Shown here: one piece after another, positions 1 through 5,673 of the stretch
Numbering within the stretch: position 1 is the stretch's first letter
Layout: each line of letters opens with the position of its first letter
Source of the DNA: Comamonadaceae bacterium
GTDB lineage: Bacteria; Pseudomonadota; Gammaproteobacteria; Burkholderiales; Burkholderiaceae_C
Length of the DNA stretch: 6,134 nt
NCBI GenBank assembly: GCA_947374105.1
Contig: CANCAO010000110.1
Span: 1-6,134 of the forward strand
Direction: 5' to 3'
The notes under the pieces: generated by a model
What the model was told of the DNA's origin: nothing
Seen by the model: the letters and a program-made list of their open reading frames with translations, nothing else
Database searches by the model: none
Made by a program: the position numbers and the translations under genes

Positions 1-1
1 G

Positions 2-784
2 CACCCCCACCGCAGCGCACCGGGTGACTCCACGCTGCTCGACAGCAGCCGCCATGCCTCCTATGACCGCGACGCATATACGAGTTGGCTGAAAGCGTTG
101 CGTCAGGTGTGCACCGAGCGTGGCATCGTGCTGATTTTTGACGAGGTCTTTGTTGGTTTTCGCTTGGCACCAGGCGGTGCGCAAGAATACTTTGGAATCA
201 AAGCCGACATGGTGACCTACGGCAAGACCTTGGGGGGTGGCCTGCCGGTGGGTGTGGTCTGCGGACGCAATGAGTTGATGCAGCGCTTTCGCGAAGAGCG
301 CCCTGCAGACATCTGCTTTGCCCGTGGCACTTTCAACTCGCACCCTTACGTGATGGGTGCGATGAATGAATTTCTGCGCCGATTGCACACGCCTGAGATT
401 GAGGCGCTCTATTTGAACCTGGAGAGCCGCTGGAACCAACGCCGTGATGACTTCAACGCCCGTATGCTTTTGGAGGGTTTGCCCGTGCAAGCCACCAACC
501 TGTCCACCATCTGGACACTGAGCTACACCCAACCGTCTCGTTACAACTGGATGTTGCAGTACTACCTGCGCGATCATGGCCTGGCGCTGAGCTGGGTCGG
601 TACAGGCCGCTTGATTTTCAGCCTGAACTTCTCGGACGATGACTTCAAAGACATGCTGGATCGTTTTGTGGGAGCAGCTCAGCAGATGCAAAAAGATGGA
701 TGGTGGTGGAACACACCCGCACTGACCAACAAGTCGATCAAGCGCGGTATCTTGCGCGAAATGCTCAGCCACCTCCGCCCTTGA
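2..784 (+). CDS. Class-III PLP-dependent aminotransferase, glutamate-1-semialdehyde aminomutase-like (C-terminal part)
   Basis: The frame is open from base 2, so the gene enters from the left edge and only about the last 260 residues are visible. They hold the core of a fold-type I, class-III aminotransferase. There is an Asp-Glu-Val triad, with the Asp (codon 140-142) placed to contact the PLP ring nitrogen. After it comes GFRLAPGGAQEYFG, and then YGKTLGGGLPVG, whose Lys (codon 224-226) is the expected Schiff-base residue. The GFR-PGGAQ and GGGLPVG pieces resemble HemL (glutamate-1-semialdehyde aminomutase) more than ornithine or GABA transaminases. A Trp-rich C-terminus (DGWWWN) and a basic tail unlike housekeeping HemL suggest a paralogue of unknown substrate, perhaps in secondary metabolism. 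The stop is TGA at 782-784. The gene converges on the membrane-protein gene with only 23 bp between them. The family call is firm; the substrate is not known. Confidence 0.88.
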   Translation, partial: HPHRSAPGDSTLLDSSRHASYDRDAYTSWLKALRQVCTERGIVLIFDEVFVGFRLAPGGAQEYFGIKADMVTYGKTLGGGLPVGVVCGRNELMQRFREERPADICFARGTFNSHPYVMGAMNEFLRRLHTPEIEALYLNLESRWNQRRDDFNARMLLEGLPVQATNLSTIWTLSYTQPSRYNWMLQYYLRDHGLALSWVGTGRLIFSLNFSDDDFKDMLDRFVGAAQQMQKDGWWWNTPALTNKSIKRGILREMLSHLRP

Positions 785-807
785 TTTGTAGCTGTAGTCG
801 CTGGCAC

Positions 808-1425
808 TTAACCGTGCTGGCGGCGCATTTCCAGATTACTCTGGTCAATCAACTCCCCCTTGAGCACATACAGGGGTGATTTGAAATACAACATGGCATC
901 GCAAAACGGATCGGTCAAAATTTTGGTACCCCACACCAGCCCGGTTTGAATGTCCTTGAGCCAAAACAGTTGCAGCACACGAAAGACCAACCCACCCACG
1001 CCGATGAAGAGCCACACCCAGCCCACATTGAGCACAAACTCGCCCAGGTTGGTGTGCGGTGTTAGCAAACCGAATAGATCCGGTGTCATGTACACCAGCA
1101 GCGGCGAGAGTGCCCACACCGCCATCAACACCACCTTGCGTTTGAGGTTGTAGCCCACCTTGATTTCTTCCTTGTGTTCATGCGTGGCCTGGTTGACCTC
1201 GTCGTAGCCTTTAGGCTCAAAAAAGAAATGACCCGATTGACGCGTGACCATCGAGATCAGCCAAGCAATCAGCGCAGCGACGGGTGGATTAATGAACAGA
1301 AACACGTAAGCCACCATGAATGAAATGGCACTGATGAGGTGCAAAGACTGGTTGATGCGGCTGTGGTGGTAATAGCGATGGTCGTCCCAGCGCTGCTCTC
1401 TTAAGGTCTCTAAAAATGAGGTCAC
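808..1425 (-). CDS. DUF962/Mpo1-like multi-pass membrane protein (possible 2-hydroxy fatty acid dioxygenase)
   Basis: A 205-residue protein with four or five hydrophobic segments (about residues 30-46, 48-60, 98-113, 130-150, possibly 160-170). The N-terminal half carries a spaced histidine pattern: HH at 20-21, RINQSLH with His29, and RQSGHFFFE with His66 and Glu70. This matches the H...N...H and Q-x-x-GH-x-x-x-E signature I associate with DUF962. In yeast that family includes Mpo1, an iron-dependent membrane dioxygenase that shortens 2-hydroxy fatty acids by one carbon. A further HEH lies at 82-84. The start is a GTG at 1423-1425, chosen because AAAGGAG sits 5 nt upstream. The gene is divergent from the glycosyltransferase and its promoter region carries a leftward Pho-like box. 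The membrane topology is clear; family membership is moderately supported by motifs, and the enzymatic role is inference. Confidence 0.72.
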   Translation of the reverse strand: MTSFLETLREQRWDDHRYYHHSRINQSLHLISAISFMVAYVFLFINPPVAALIAWLISMVTRQSGHFFFEPKGYDEVNQATHEHKEEIKVGYNLKRKVVLMAVWALSPLLVYMTPDLFGLLTPHTNLGEFVLNVGWVWLFIGVGGLVFRVLQLFWLKDIQTGLVWGTKILTDPFCDAMLYFKSPLYVLKGELIDQSNLEMRRQHG

Positions 1426-1430
1426 ACAAA

Positions 1431-1437
1431 CTCCTTT
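1431..1437 (-). promoter_or_regulatory. Ribosome binding site deciding the GTG start of the Mpo1-like gene
   Basis: On the minus strand the sequence reads AAAGGAG followed by TTTGT and then GTG. The AGGAG core and 5-nt spacing are strong and make GTG at 1425 the likely start despite the non-ATG codon. Confidence 0.7.
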
Positions 1438-1493
1438 GATTCATAAAAAATTTCAAACTCGGGCAAGCCCTGCGCGCATGGTCGGCCCCAACT

Positions 1494-1511
1494 GTGAAAT
1501 TACGATGACAC
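1494..1511 (-). promoter_or_regulatory. Putative Pho box facing the Mpo1-like gene
   Basis: Read on the minus strand this is GTGTCAT-CGTA-ATTTCAC: two 7-bp units 11 bp apart. The first matches the PhoB half-site CTGTCAT at 6 of 7 positions. The second keeps the T-CA core and ends in C, as many natural half-sites do. Ten bp further on, GACCAT (1483-1478) is a weak 3/6 match to a -10 element. It is the mirror partner of the rightward box at 1519-1536. The motif is seen directly; PhoB binding is inferred. Confidence 0.45.
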
Positions 1512-1518
1512 TCAAAAT

Positions 1519-1536
1519 CTGTCATGTAGTTTTCAC
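1519..1536 (+). promoter_or_regulatory. Putative Pho box A upstream of the glycosyltransferase
   Basis: The sequence CTGTCAT-GTAG-TTTTCAC has a perfect PhoB half-site followed, one 11-bp turn later, by a degenerate half-site that keeps the TCA core. Only weak -10 candidates follow (for example TACTGT at 1546-1551), so it may serve as an upstream PhoB site that helps box B. The starts of boxes A and B are 43 bp apart, close to four helical turns. Confidence 0.5.
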
Positions 1537-1561
1537 ACCAATTTGTACTGTTGCTTAAAAA

Positions 1562-1579
1562 CTGTCACAGAACTGTGAT
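1562..1579 (+). promoter_or_regulatory. Putative Pho box B, proximal promoter element of the glycosyltransferase
   Basis: The sequence CTGTCAC-AGAA-CTGTGAT gives two half-sites 11 bp apart, each matching CTGTCAT at 6 of 7 positions. If it replaces the -35 element, a -10 would fall at 1590-1595 (GAAGAT, 3/6 match) and transcription would begin near 1602. The box also contains TCACAG-AA-CTGTGA (1565-1578), a 14-bp inverted repeat that could instead be an operator for a different dimeric regulator. Confidence 0.5.
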
Positions 1580-1632
1580 GTTCAGAGGTGAAGATCATCG
1601 CCATGAGTCAAGACATCACAGACATACTGGTC

Positions 1633-1638
1633 GAGGAA
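1633..1638 (+). promoter_or_regulatory. Ribosome binding site favouring the ATG start at 1648
   Basis: GAGGAA lies 9 nt before ATG 1648. The alternative starts GTG 1588 and ATG 1603 lack a well-placed site: the nearest GAGG (1585-1588) is 14 nt from ATG 1603. Both also lie at or upstream of the transcription start expected from Pho box B. Confidence 0.5.
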
Positions 1639-1647
1639 CTGCCACCC

Positions 1648-2859
1648 ATGCAATCACAACTGCGCATTGCCGTTGTGACCGAGACTTATCCTCCGGAAAT
1701 CAATGGGGTAGCCCTCACACTCAAGCGCGTCGTTGACGGTCTGCGCGCCAACGGCCACAGGGTGCAATTGGTGCGACCACGCCAAGCCAAAGACCTTGCT
1801 CAGACCTTGTCCGCAGAGTCAGACGACGTGCTCATGCGTGGCATGGCCATTCCGCACTACCCGCACCTACAGCTCGGACTCCCTTCGCGCAAGCGCCTTG
1901 AACCGCTGTGGACGCTACAGCGACCAGACGTCGTTCACATTGCCACCGAAGGCCCTTTGGGCTGGTCCGCCTTGCGCGTCGCCCGCAAGCTGCGCATTCC
2001 GGTCACCTCTGACTTCAGAACCAACTTCCACGCCTACAGCACCCACTACGGCATGGGCTGGCTGAGCAAGCCCATCATGGCTTACCTCAAACGGTTCCAT
2101 AACCAGACACTGACCACCATGGTGCCCACACGCGGCCTGGCTGAGCGATTGACGGATGCAGGGTTTGAGCGCCTCAAGGTGGTTGCACGGGGGGTGGATT
2201 CGGGCCTTTTCAATCCAGCCTTGCGTGATCCATCGCTGCGCGCAGCTTGGGGAGTCCAGCCGCAGACGCCAGTGATGCTTTGTGTAGGACGCTTGGCCAA
2301 GGAGAAAAACCTGCCACTGTTAATTCGCGCCTACGCCCAGGCCAAGCTGATCCGTCCCGATATGAGGTTGGTTCTGGTGGGTGACGGCCCCATGCGAGCA
2401 GAACTGGAAACGCTGGCGCCAGATGCCATCTTCACAGGCTCACTCAACCGTGAAGTTTTGGCCAAACACTACGCATCGGCTGATATTTTTGGGTTTCCTA
2501 GCCAGAGTGAGACTTTTGGCAACGTCGTACTCGAAGCCATGGCCAGTGGATTGGCCGTGGTGGCTTTTGACTATGCCGCCGCAGAAGAAAACATTGACCA
2601 CACCCGCAATGGCTTGCTCGCCCGCATAGATGACGAAGAAGGTTTTGTGCGTCTGTTAATCAATCTGGCAAAGAACGACACACAACTCACCCATTTGCGC
2701 AATGCGGCAAGGGAAACGGCGCTGGTCTGCGACTGGCAAACGATCGTCTCGCAAATTGAGACGGTCATGAACCAAGCCATCTCAGGTGTTTCATCCACGA
2801 CTCAAGCGCCAAACTCCACGTCATTTAATCGCGCCTCATCAGATGGCGTAGCAACCTAG
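1648..2859 (+). CDS. GT4-family glycosyltransferase, possibly a diacylglycerol glycosyltransferase (glycolipid synthase)
   Basis: A 403-residue retaining GT-B glycosyltransferase of the GT4 type; in-frame starts at 1588 or 1603 would add 20 or 15 residues. The N-terminal acceptor domain opens with a first beta strand and TETYPPEINGVA (residues 11-22), followed by HIATEGPLGWSALR and SDFRTNFHAY, typical of the MgtA/SqdX/Agt branch that acts on lipid acceptors. The donor domain has GRLAKEK with Arg215 and Lys220, VGDGP, and the EX7E motif with Glu288 and Glu296 in SETFGNVVLEAMASG. There is no signal peptide or membrane helix, so it should act at the cytoplasmic face of the membrane. The last 30 or so residues are Ser/Thr/Asn-rich, outside the fold, and overlap lplT antisense. 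Pho-like boxes upstream and the nearby ugd point to phosphate-free glycolipid synthesis from UDP-glucose or UDP-glucuronate. That substrate is inference; a polysaccharide or mannosyl role is possible. Confidence 0.85.
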   Translation: MQSQLRIAVVTETYPPEINGVALTLKRVVDGLRANGHRVQLVRPRQAKDLAQTLSAESDDVLMRGMAIPHYPHLQLGLPSRKRLEPLWTLQRPDVVHIATEGPLGWSALRVARKLRIPVTSDFRTNFHAYSTHYGMGWLSKPIMAYLKRFHNQTLTTMVPTRGLAERLTDAGFERLKVVARGVDSGLFNPALRDPSLRAAWGVQPQTPVMLCVGRLAKEKNLPLLIRAYAQAKLIRPDMRLVLVGDGPMRAELETLAPDAIFTGSLNREVLAKHYASADIFGFPSQSETFGNVVLEAMASGLAVVAFDYAAAEENIDHTRNGLLARIDDEEGFVRLLINLAKNDTQLTHLRNAARETALVCDWQTIVSQIETVMNQAISGVSSTTQAPNSTSFNRASSDGVAT

Positions 2860-4108
2860 CCAGTCCTGCGCGGCGCTTGCGCCGCACAATGGATCGCCCC
2901 ACGAAGGCGACCAAGCCCAAACCGGCGATCACCATGATGGCCTTGGCGGGAACATTGATAGCAATGAGCCCTGCATAAACCACCAGCACGACGAGAATGC
3001 TCAAATTTTCATTGAATCCCTGTACCGCAATCGACTGACCAGCCGTCAACAGGCGCTGGCCTCGGTGTTGCAGCAAAGCGTTCATCGGCACCACCATCAT
3101 TCCGCCCAAAACACCGACCGCTAATAACGAAGGTGCAGCCCATTCCCATGAAGAAGCCCAAGCAGAAAATGCCATCAGCGCCCCCATCAAAATGCCTAGC
3201 GGCATAACAGACGTCGCATGACGCAATCGCAAACGCCTTGCCACAAGCATGGCCCCGATCATCACACCGACGGCGACAATTCCTTGCAAATAGGCCGCCT
3301 TGTCCAAGGTCAACCCCAGAGACTGCACCGCCCACAGCAGAACGGCAAACTGCAGCATGGCCCCCACAGCCCAAAATACCGAGGTGACACCTAGGGAGAG
3401 ACCGCCGCTGAGGTCGCGCCACAAGAGCCTATTGGAGCGCCAAAAATCGGCAATCATCGCAACCGGACGGCAGATCCGAACAGGGTAAGTCGCACCACTT
3501 GGAACTATCCCAAAATTGCACATCGCAGAAAGTCCGTACATGGCAATAACCACCATGAACGAAGCATTCAGAGCAGGCGCGGACGCTGCGACTGACATTG
3601 GCCAAAACGCACTGTAGAGCAGCACCCCCGTCGCCTGCTGCCACGCCGGAGAAATGAGAACGCCCCCCAACACCGTGCCGAGGAGCACCGAAATCACAAC
3701 CGCAGTTTCCACCCAACCATTGGCCGCCACCAATAAACCGGGGGACACACTTTCGGTCAGCAATCCGTATTTAGCTGGCGCATAGGCCGAAGCCCCAAGT
3801 CCTACCAGAGCAAAGGCCAGCATCGGATGGACGCCGTACATCAGTGCCACAACCCCCAGCAGCTTTAGCGCATTCATCCAGCCCATGAGACGACGCTTGC
3901 ACACGGCATCGGCCAATACGCCGATAAAAGGAGCCAAAAATACATACGACAGAGTGAAGGCGAACTTCAACAAGGGCGCCCACCACACCGGTGCATTCAG
4001 ATACTGCAAGTGCCCAATCGTGACAATGAGAAGCGCATTGTCAGCCAATGCGGATAAAAACTGGGCCGTCATCAACCACCCGAACCCCCTCGGCAAACCC
4101 TTACGCAT
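2825..4108 (-). CDS. lplT: LplT-like lysophospholipid transporter (MFS)
   Basis: A 427-residue, roughly 12-helix major facilitator protein. It aligns from memory with E. coli LplT (397 aa): QFLSALADNALL at 16-27, GVLADAVCKRRLMG at 63-76, GASAYAPAKYGLL at 105-117, the FWAVGAMLQF helix at 245-254, VPMNALLQHRG at 340-350 and AGQSIAVQGFNEN at 356-368. LplT flips lysophosphatidylethanolamine and related lysolipids from the outer to the inner leaflet of the inner membrane, where the acyltransferase Aas repairs them; no aas is seen here. An Arg-rich cytoplasmic tail (about 409-426) makes it longer than the E. coli protein. The ATG lies 8 nt inside the end of ugd (ATGCGTAA) with no good ribosome site, so translation is probably coupled. 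The stop lies 35 bp inside the convergent glycosyltransferase gene. Family assignment is confident; the exact substrate here is inferred. Confidence 0.87.
   Translation of the reverse strand: MRKGLPRGFGWLMTAQFLSALADNALLIVTIGHLQYLNAPVWWAPLLKFAFTLSYVFLAPFIGVLADAVCKRRLMGWMNALKLLGVVALMYGVHPMLAFALVGLGASAYAPAKYGLLTESVSPGLLVAANGWVETAVVISVLLGTVLGGVLISPAWQQATGVLLYSAFWPMSVAASAPALNASFMVVIAMYGLSAMCNFGIVPSGATYPVRICRPVAMIADFWRSNRLLWRDLSGGLSLGVTSVFWAVGAMLQFAVLLWAVQSLGLTLDKAAYLQGIVAVGVMIGAMLVARRLRLRHATSVMPLGILMGALMAFSAWASSWEWAAPSLLAVGVLGGMMVVPMNALLQHRGQRLLTAGQSIAVQGFNENLSILVVLVVYAGLIAINVPAKAIMVIAGLGLVAFVGRSIVRRKRRAGLARLLRHLMRRD
2870..2885. other. GC-rich hairpin with CUUG tetraloop just past the glycosyltransferase stop
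   Basis: GCGGCG-CTTG-CGCCGC forms a perfect 6-bp stem with a CUUG loop closed by G-C, a very stable tetraloop type. It begins 11 nt after the glycosyltransferase stop codon and lies within the Arg-rich C-terminal codons of lplT. No T-run follows on the plus strand, so it is not a canonical intrinsic terminator. It may protect the 3' end of the mRNA or be only a by-product of Arg codons. Confidence 0.4.
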
Positions 4109-5558
4109 TCAAGAGTGGACGTGAAACGTCTGCACGCACGCTCGCAACTTCTTCTTGCTTGCCGGGCAAGGTTGCCAAAGGTTGACGCGATAAATCGTTG
4201 CGGCGACCGATCCCTTGGTAGGCAATGCCAAGTCCTTGCAAGCTTTGAGGGTCATACAAGTTGCGTCCATCAATGATGATGGGCAAGCGCAGTGCCTGAC
4301 GGATCTGCTCAAAGTCAGGGTTGTGGAATTGCTTCCACTCGGTTAACACCAACAGCGCATCTGCGTCATGCAGCGCTGACATGGCATCAGCCATGAACTT
4401 GACGCGCGACATTCCTTGCGGATGATCAGCCAAATCCTCCGTCAACGCGCGCTCAGCGGTCAGCATGGCCACCGGGTCATGGGCTTGAATTTCAGCGCCC
4501 ATTTCAACCAGTTGCCGAATAAGCAGACGGCTAGGAGCTTCTCGCATGTCATCGGTCTGGGGTTTGAAAGCCAGGCCCCAAATGGCAAAGCGACGGCCCC
4601 GCAAATCGTTGCCAAAGCGCTCCCTCACCCGCCGGATCAATATATGTCGCTGAACTTGGTTCACGCGCTCCGTCGCCTCAACGATTTGCATCTGACTGCC
4701 ATAGTCGAGCGCGATTTGCATCAGCGCCTGCGTGTCCTTGGGGAAGCAACTGCCACCGTAGCCCGTGCCTGCGTACAGAAAACTAGGGCCAATGCGGCTG
4801 TCGCTACCGATACCGCGACGAATGGCATCGACATCAGCACCCAGAAGATCAGCCAGGTTGGCAATCTCATTCATGAAAGAAATGCGCGTAGCCAGCATGG
4901 CATTGGCCGCGTATTTAGTCAGCTCCGCACTGCGCACATCCATCCAGACGGTGCGCTCATGGTGACGATTGAGCGTTGCATAAAGGCGGGTCATGGCCGA
5001 ACGAGCGATCTCGCCCATGGGGCCGCTGGGCACGCCGACGACGATTCGATCCGGCTTCATAAAGTCATCAATTGCCGCGCCTTCTTTGAGGAACTCGGGG
5101 TTGGACACCACCGCAAACGGCAGATCGACCCACCCACGCGCTACAAGTGCCTGCTGAACGACCGCCTCGACCCGCGCTCCCGTTCCAACAGGCACTGTGG
5201 ATTTGTTGACGATGACCAAGCTGCGCGACATCACTTGACCCACTTGCTCAGCCACCGCCAGCACGTGTATCAGGTCAGCCGAGCCATCTTCTTTTGGCGG
5301 CGTGCCTACGGCAATAAAAAGCACATCCGCCAATTCAAGCGCGTCCTGCAACCGTGTGGTGAAGTGCAGTCGCTGATCCTGGTTATTTCTCTGAATCATG
5401 GCTTCGAGGCCAGGCTCGTAGATGGGGGAGATGCCCGAGCGCAACAACTCAACACGTATCTCGTCGTTGTCCATGCAGACCACGTCATGTCCCAGCTCAG
5501 CCAGACACGCTGCAGTCACCAAGCCGACATAACCCGCACCAATCACAGCTATTTTCAT
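4101..5558 (-). CDS. ugd: UDP-glucose 6-dehydrogenase
   Basis: A 485-residue cytosolic enzyme that oxidises UDP-glucose to UDP-glucuronate with two NAD+. The N-terminal Rossmann site is MKIAVIGAGYVGLV, followed by GTPPKEDGSAD (85-95), KSTVPVGT (119-126) and NPEFLKEGAAIDDF (153-166). The central helix has AELTKYAANAMLA (211-223; Lys215, Asn219), and the catalytic Cys271 lies in GYGGSCFPKDT. The C-terminal UDP-binding domain has FKPQTDDMREAPS (331-343) and ends with GRN. A tail of about 30 residues beyond the usual end appears nonconserved. The start at 5558 is chosen over an upstream in-frame ATG at 5603 because the family begins at MKIAVIG and AGAAGG lies 5 nt before it; the 5603 start would also fall inside the promoter. 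It is the first gene of a likely ugd-lplT operon, preceded by four Pho-like units. UDP-glucuronate is a donor for glucuronosyl-diacylglycerol as well as for polysaccharides. Confidence 0.95.
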   Translation of the reverse strand: MKIAVIGAGYVGLVTAACLAELGHDVVCMDNDEIRVELLRSGISPIYEPGLEAMIQRNNQDQRLHFTTRLQDALELADVLFIAVGTPPKEDGSADLIHVLAVAEQVGQVMSRSLVIVNKSTVPVGTGARVEAVVQQALVARGWVDLPFAVVSNPEFLKEGAAIDDFMKPDRIVVGVPSGPMGEIARSAMTRLYATLNRHHERTVWMDVRSAELTKYAANAMLATRISFMNEIANLADLLGADVDAIRRGIGSDSRIGPSFLYAGTGYGGSCFPKDTQALMQIALDYGSQMQIVEATERVNQVQRHILIRRVRERFGNDLRGRRFAIWGLAFKPQTDDMREAPSRLLIRQLVEMGAEIQAHDPVAMLTAERALTEDLADHPQGMSRVKFMADAMSALHDADALLVLTEWKQFHNPDFEQIRQALRLPIIIDGRNLYDPQSLQGLGIAYQGIGRRNDLSRQPLATLPGKQEEVASVRADVSRPLLNA

Positions 5559-5587
5559 AATCGCCTTCTGTTGAAGAAACTGAAGGG

Positions 5588-5593
5588 ATGATG
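5588..5593 (-). promoter_or_regulatory. Putative -10 element of the ugd promoter
   Basis: CATCAT on the minus strand matches TATAAT at 4 of 6 positions. It lies exactly 10 bp after the last 11-bp repeat unit, the same spacing as between Pho box and -10 in E. coli phoA. It would place transcription start near 5580, leaving a leader of about 20 nt that holds the AGAAGG ribosome site (5569-5564). Confidence 0.4.
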
Positions 5594-5603
5594 AAAGCGT
5601 CAT

Positions 5604-5643
5604 GTGACGACGCGGTGGCAGTTACGTGAAGAGTTGGTGACGA
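5604..5643 (-). promoter_or_regulatory. Four tandem 11-bp-spaced Pho-like units upstream of ugd-lplT
   Basis: On the minus strand, 7-bp units TCGTCAC (5643-5637), TCTTCAC (5632-5626), CTGCCAC (5621-5615) and TCGTCAC (5610-5604) are separated by exactly 4 bp each, giving an 11-bp period over four turns. All fit the pattern (T/C)(C/T)(G/T)(T/C)CAC, a degenerate form of the PhoB half-site. Two PhoB dimers could bind head to tail. The array sits between the uvrD stop and the ugd start, so ugd-lplT probably has its own promoter instead of depending on read-through from uvrD. Confidence 0.5.
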
Positions 5644-5673
5644 CCCGTTGGTTTGGCGCAGGCGCTGAAATCC

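Larger units (their letters stand above)
1494..1536. repeat. 43-bp imperfect palindrome joining two divergent Pho-like boxes
   Basis: Two nested pairs of inverted arms share one centre at 1515. GTGAAA (1494-1499) mirrors TTTCAC (1531-1536), and ATGACA (1505-1510) mirrors TGTCAT (1520-1525). The linkers between inner and outer arms do not pair, so this looks like a symmetric protein-binding site rather than an RNA hairpin. Each half is one two-unit Pho-like box pointing away from the centre. Confidence 0.6.

Noticed and set aside
803..818. Possible terminator hairpin (GCAC...GTGC) between the convergent aminotransferase and Mpo1-like genes
   Set aside because: The stem is only 4 bp and no T-run follows in either direction.
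1289..1525. A 78-codon minus-strand frame spanning the start of the Mpo1-like gene and its promoter
   Set aside because: It overlaps the conserved N-terminus of the Mpo1-like protein in another frame and crosses the Pho-like palindrome; no ribosome site or motif supports it.
1426..1647. Possible small RNA or leader-peptide gene in the divergent control region
   Set aside because: Apart from the Pho-like boxes and ribosome sites I see no convincing promoter-hairpin-T-run unit or short frame with its own ribosome site.
3009..3422. A 137-codon minus-strand frame inside lplT
   Set aside because: It is out of frame with the well-supported transporter and its product is Cys/Gly/Arg-rich with no family resemblance.
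4416..5591. A 391-codon open frame on the plus strand opposite ugd
   Set aside because: It lies wholly antisense to a clear UDP-glucose dehydrogenase, shows no recognisable domain, and has the His/Arg/Gln-rich composition typical of an antisense shadow in GC-rich coding DNA.
5598..5609. Inverted repeat CGTCA-TG-TGACG in the ugd leader region as a separate operator
   Set aside because: Half of it belongs to the 11-bp repeat array, and the short arms with a 2-bp spacer can be explained by that array alone.
5653..5668. GCGC-rich hairpin after the uvrD stop as a terminator
   Set aside because: The arms are self-complementary GCGC tetramers with a tiny loop and no T-run, so there is no reason to call a terminator.
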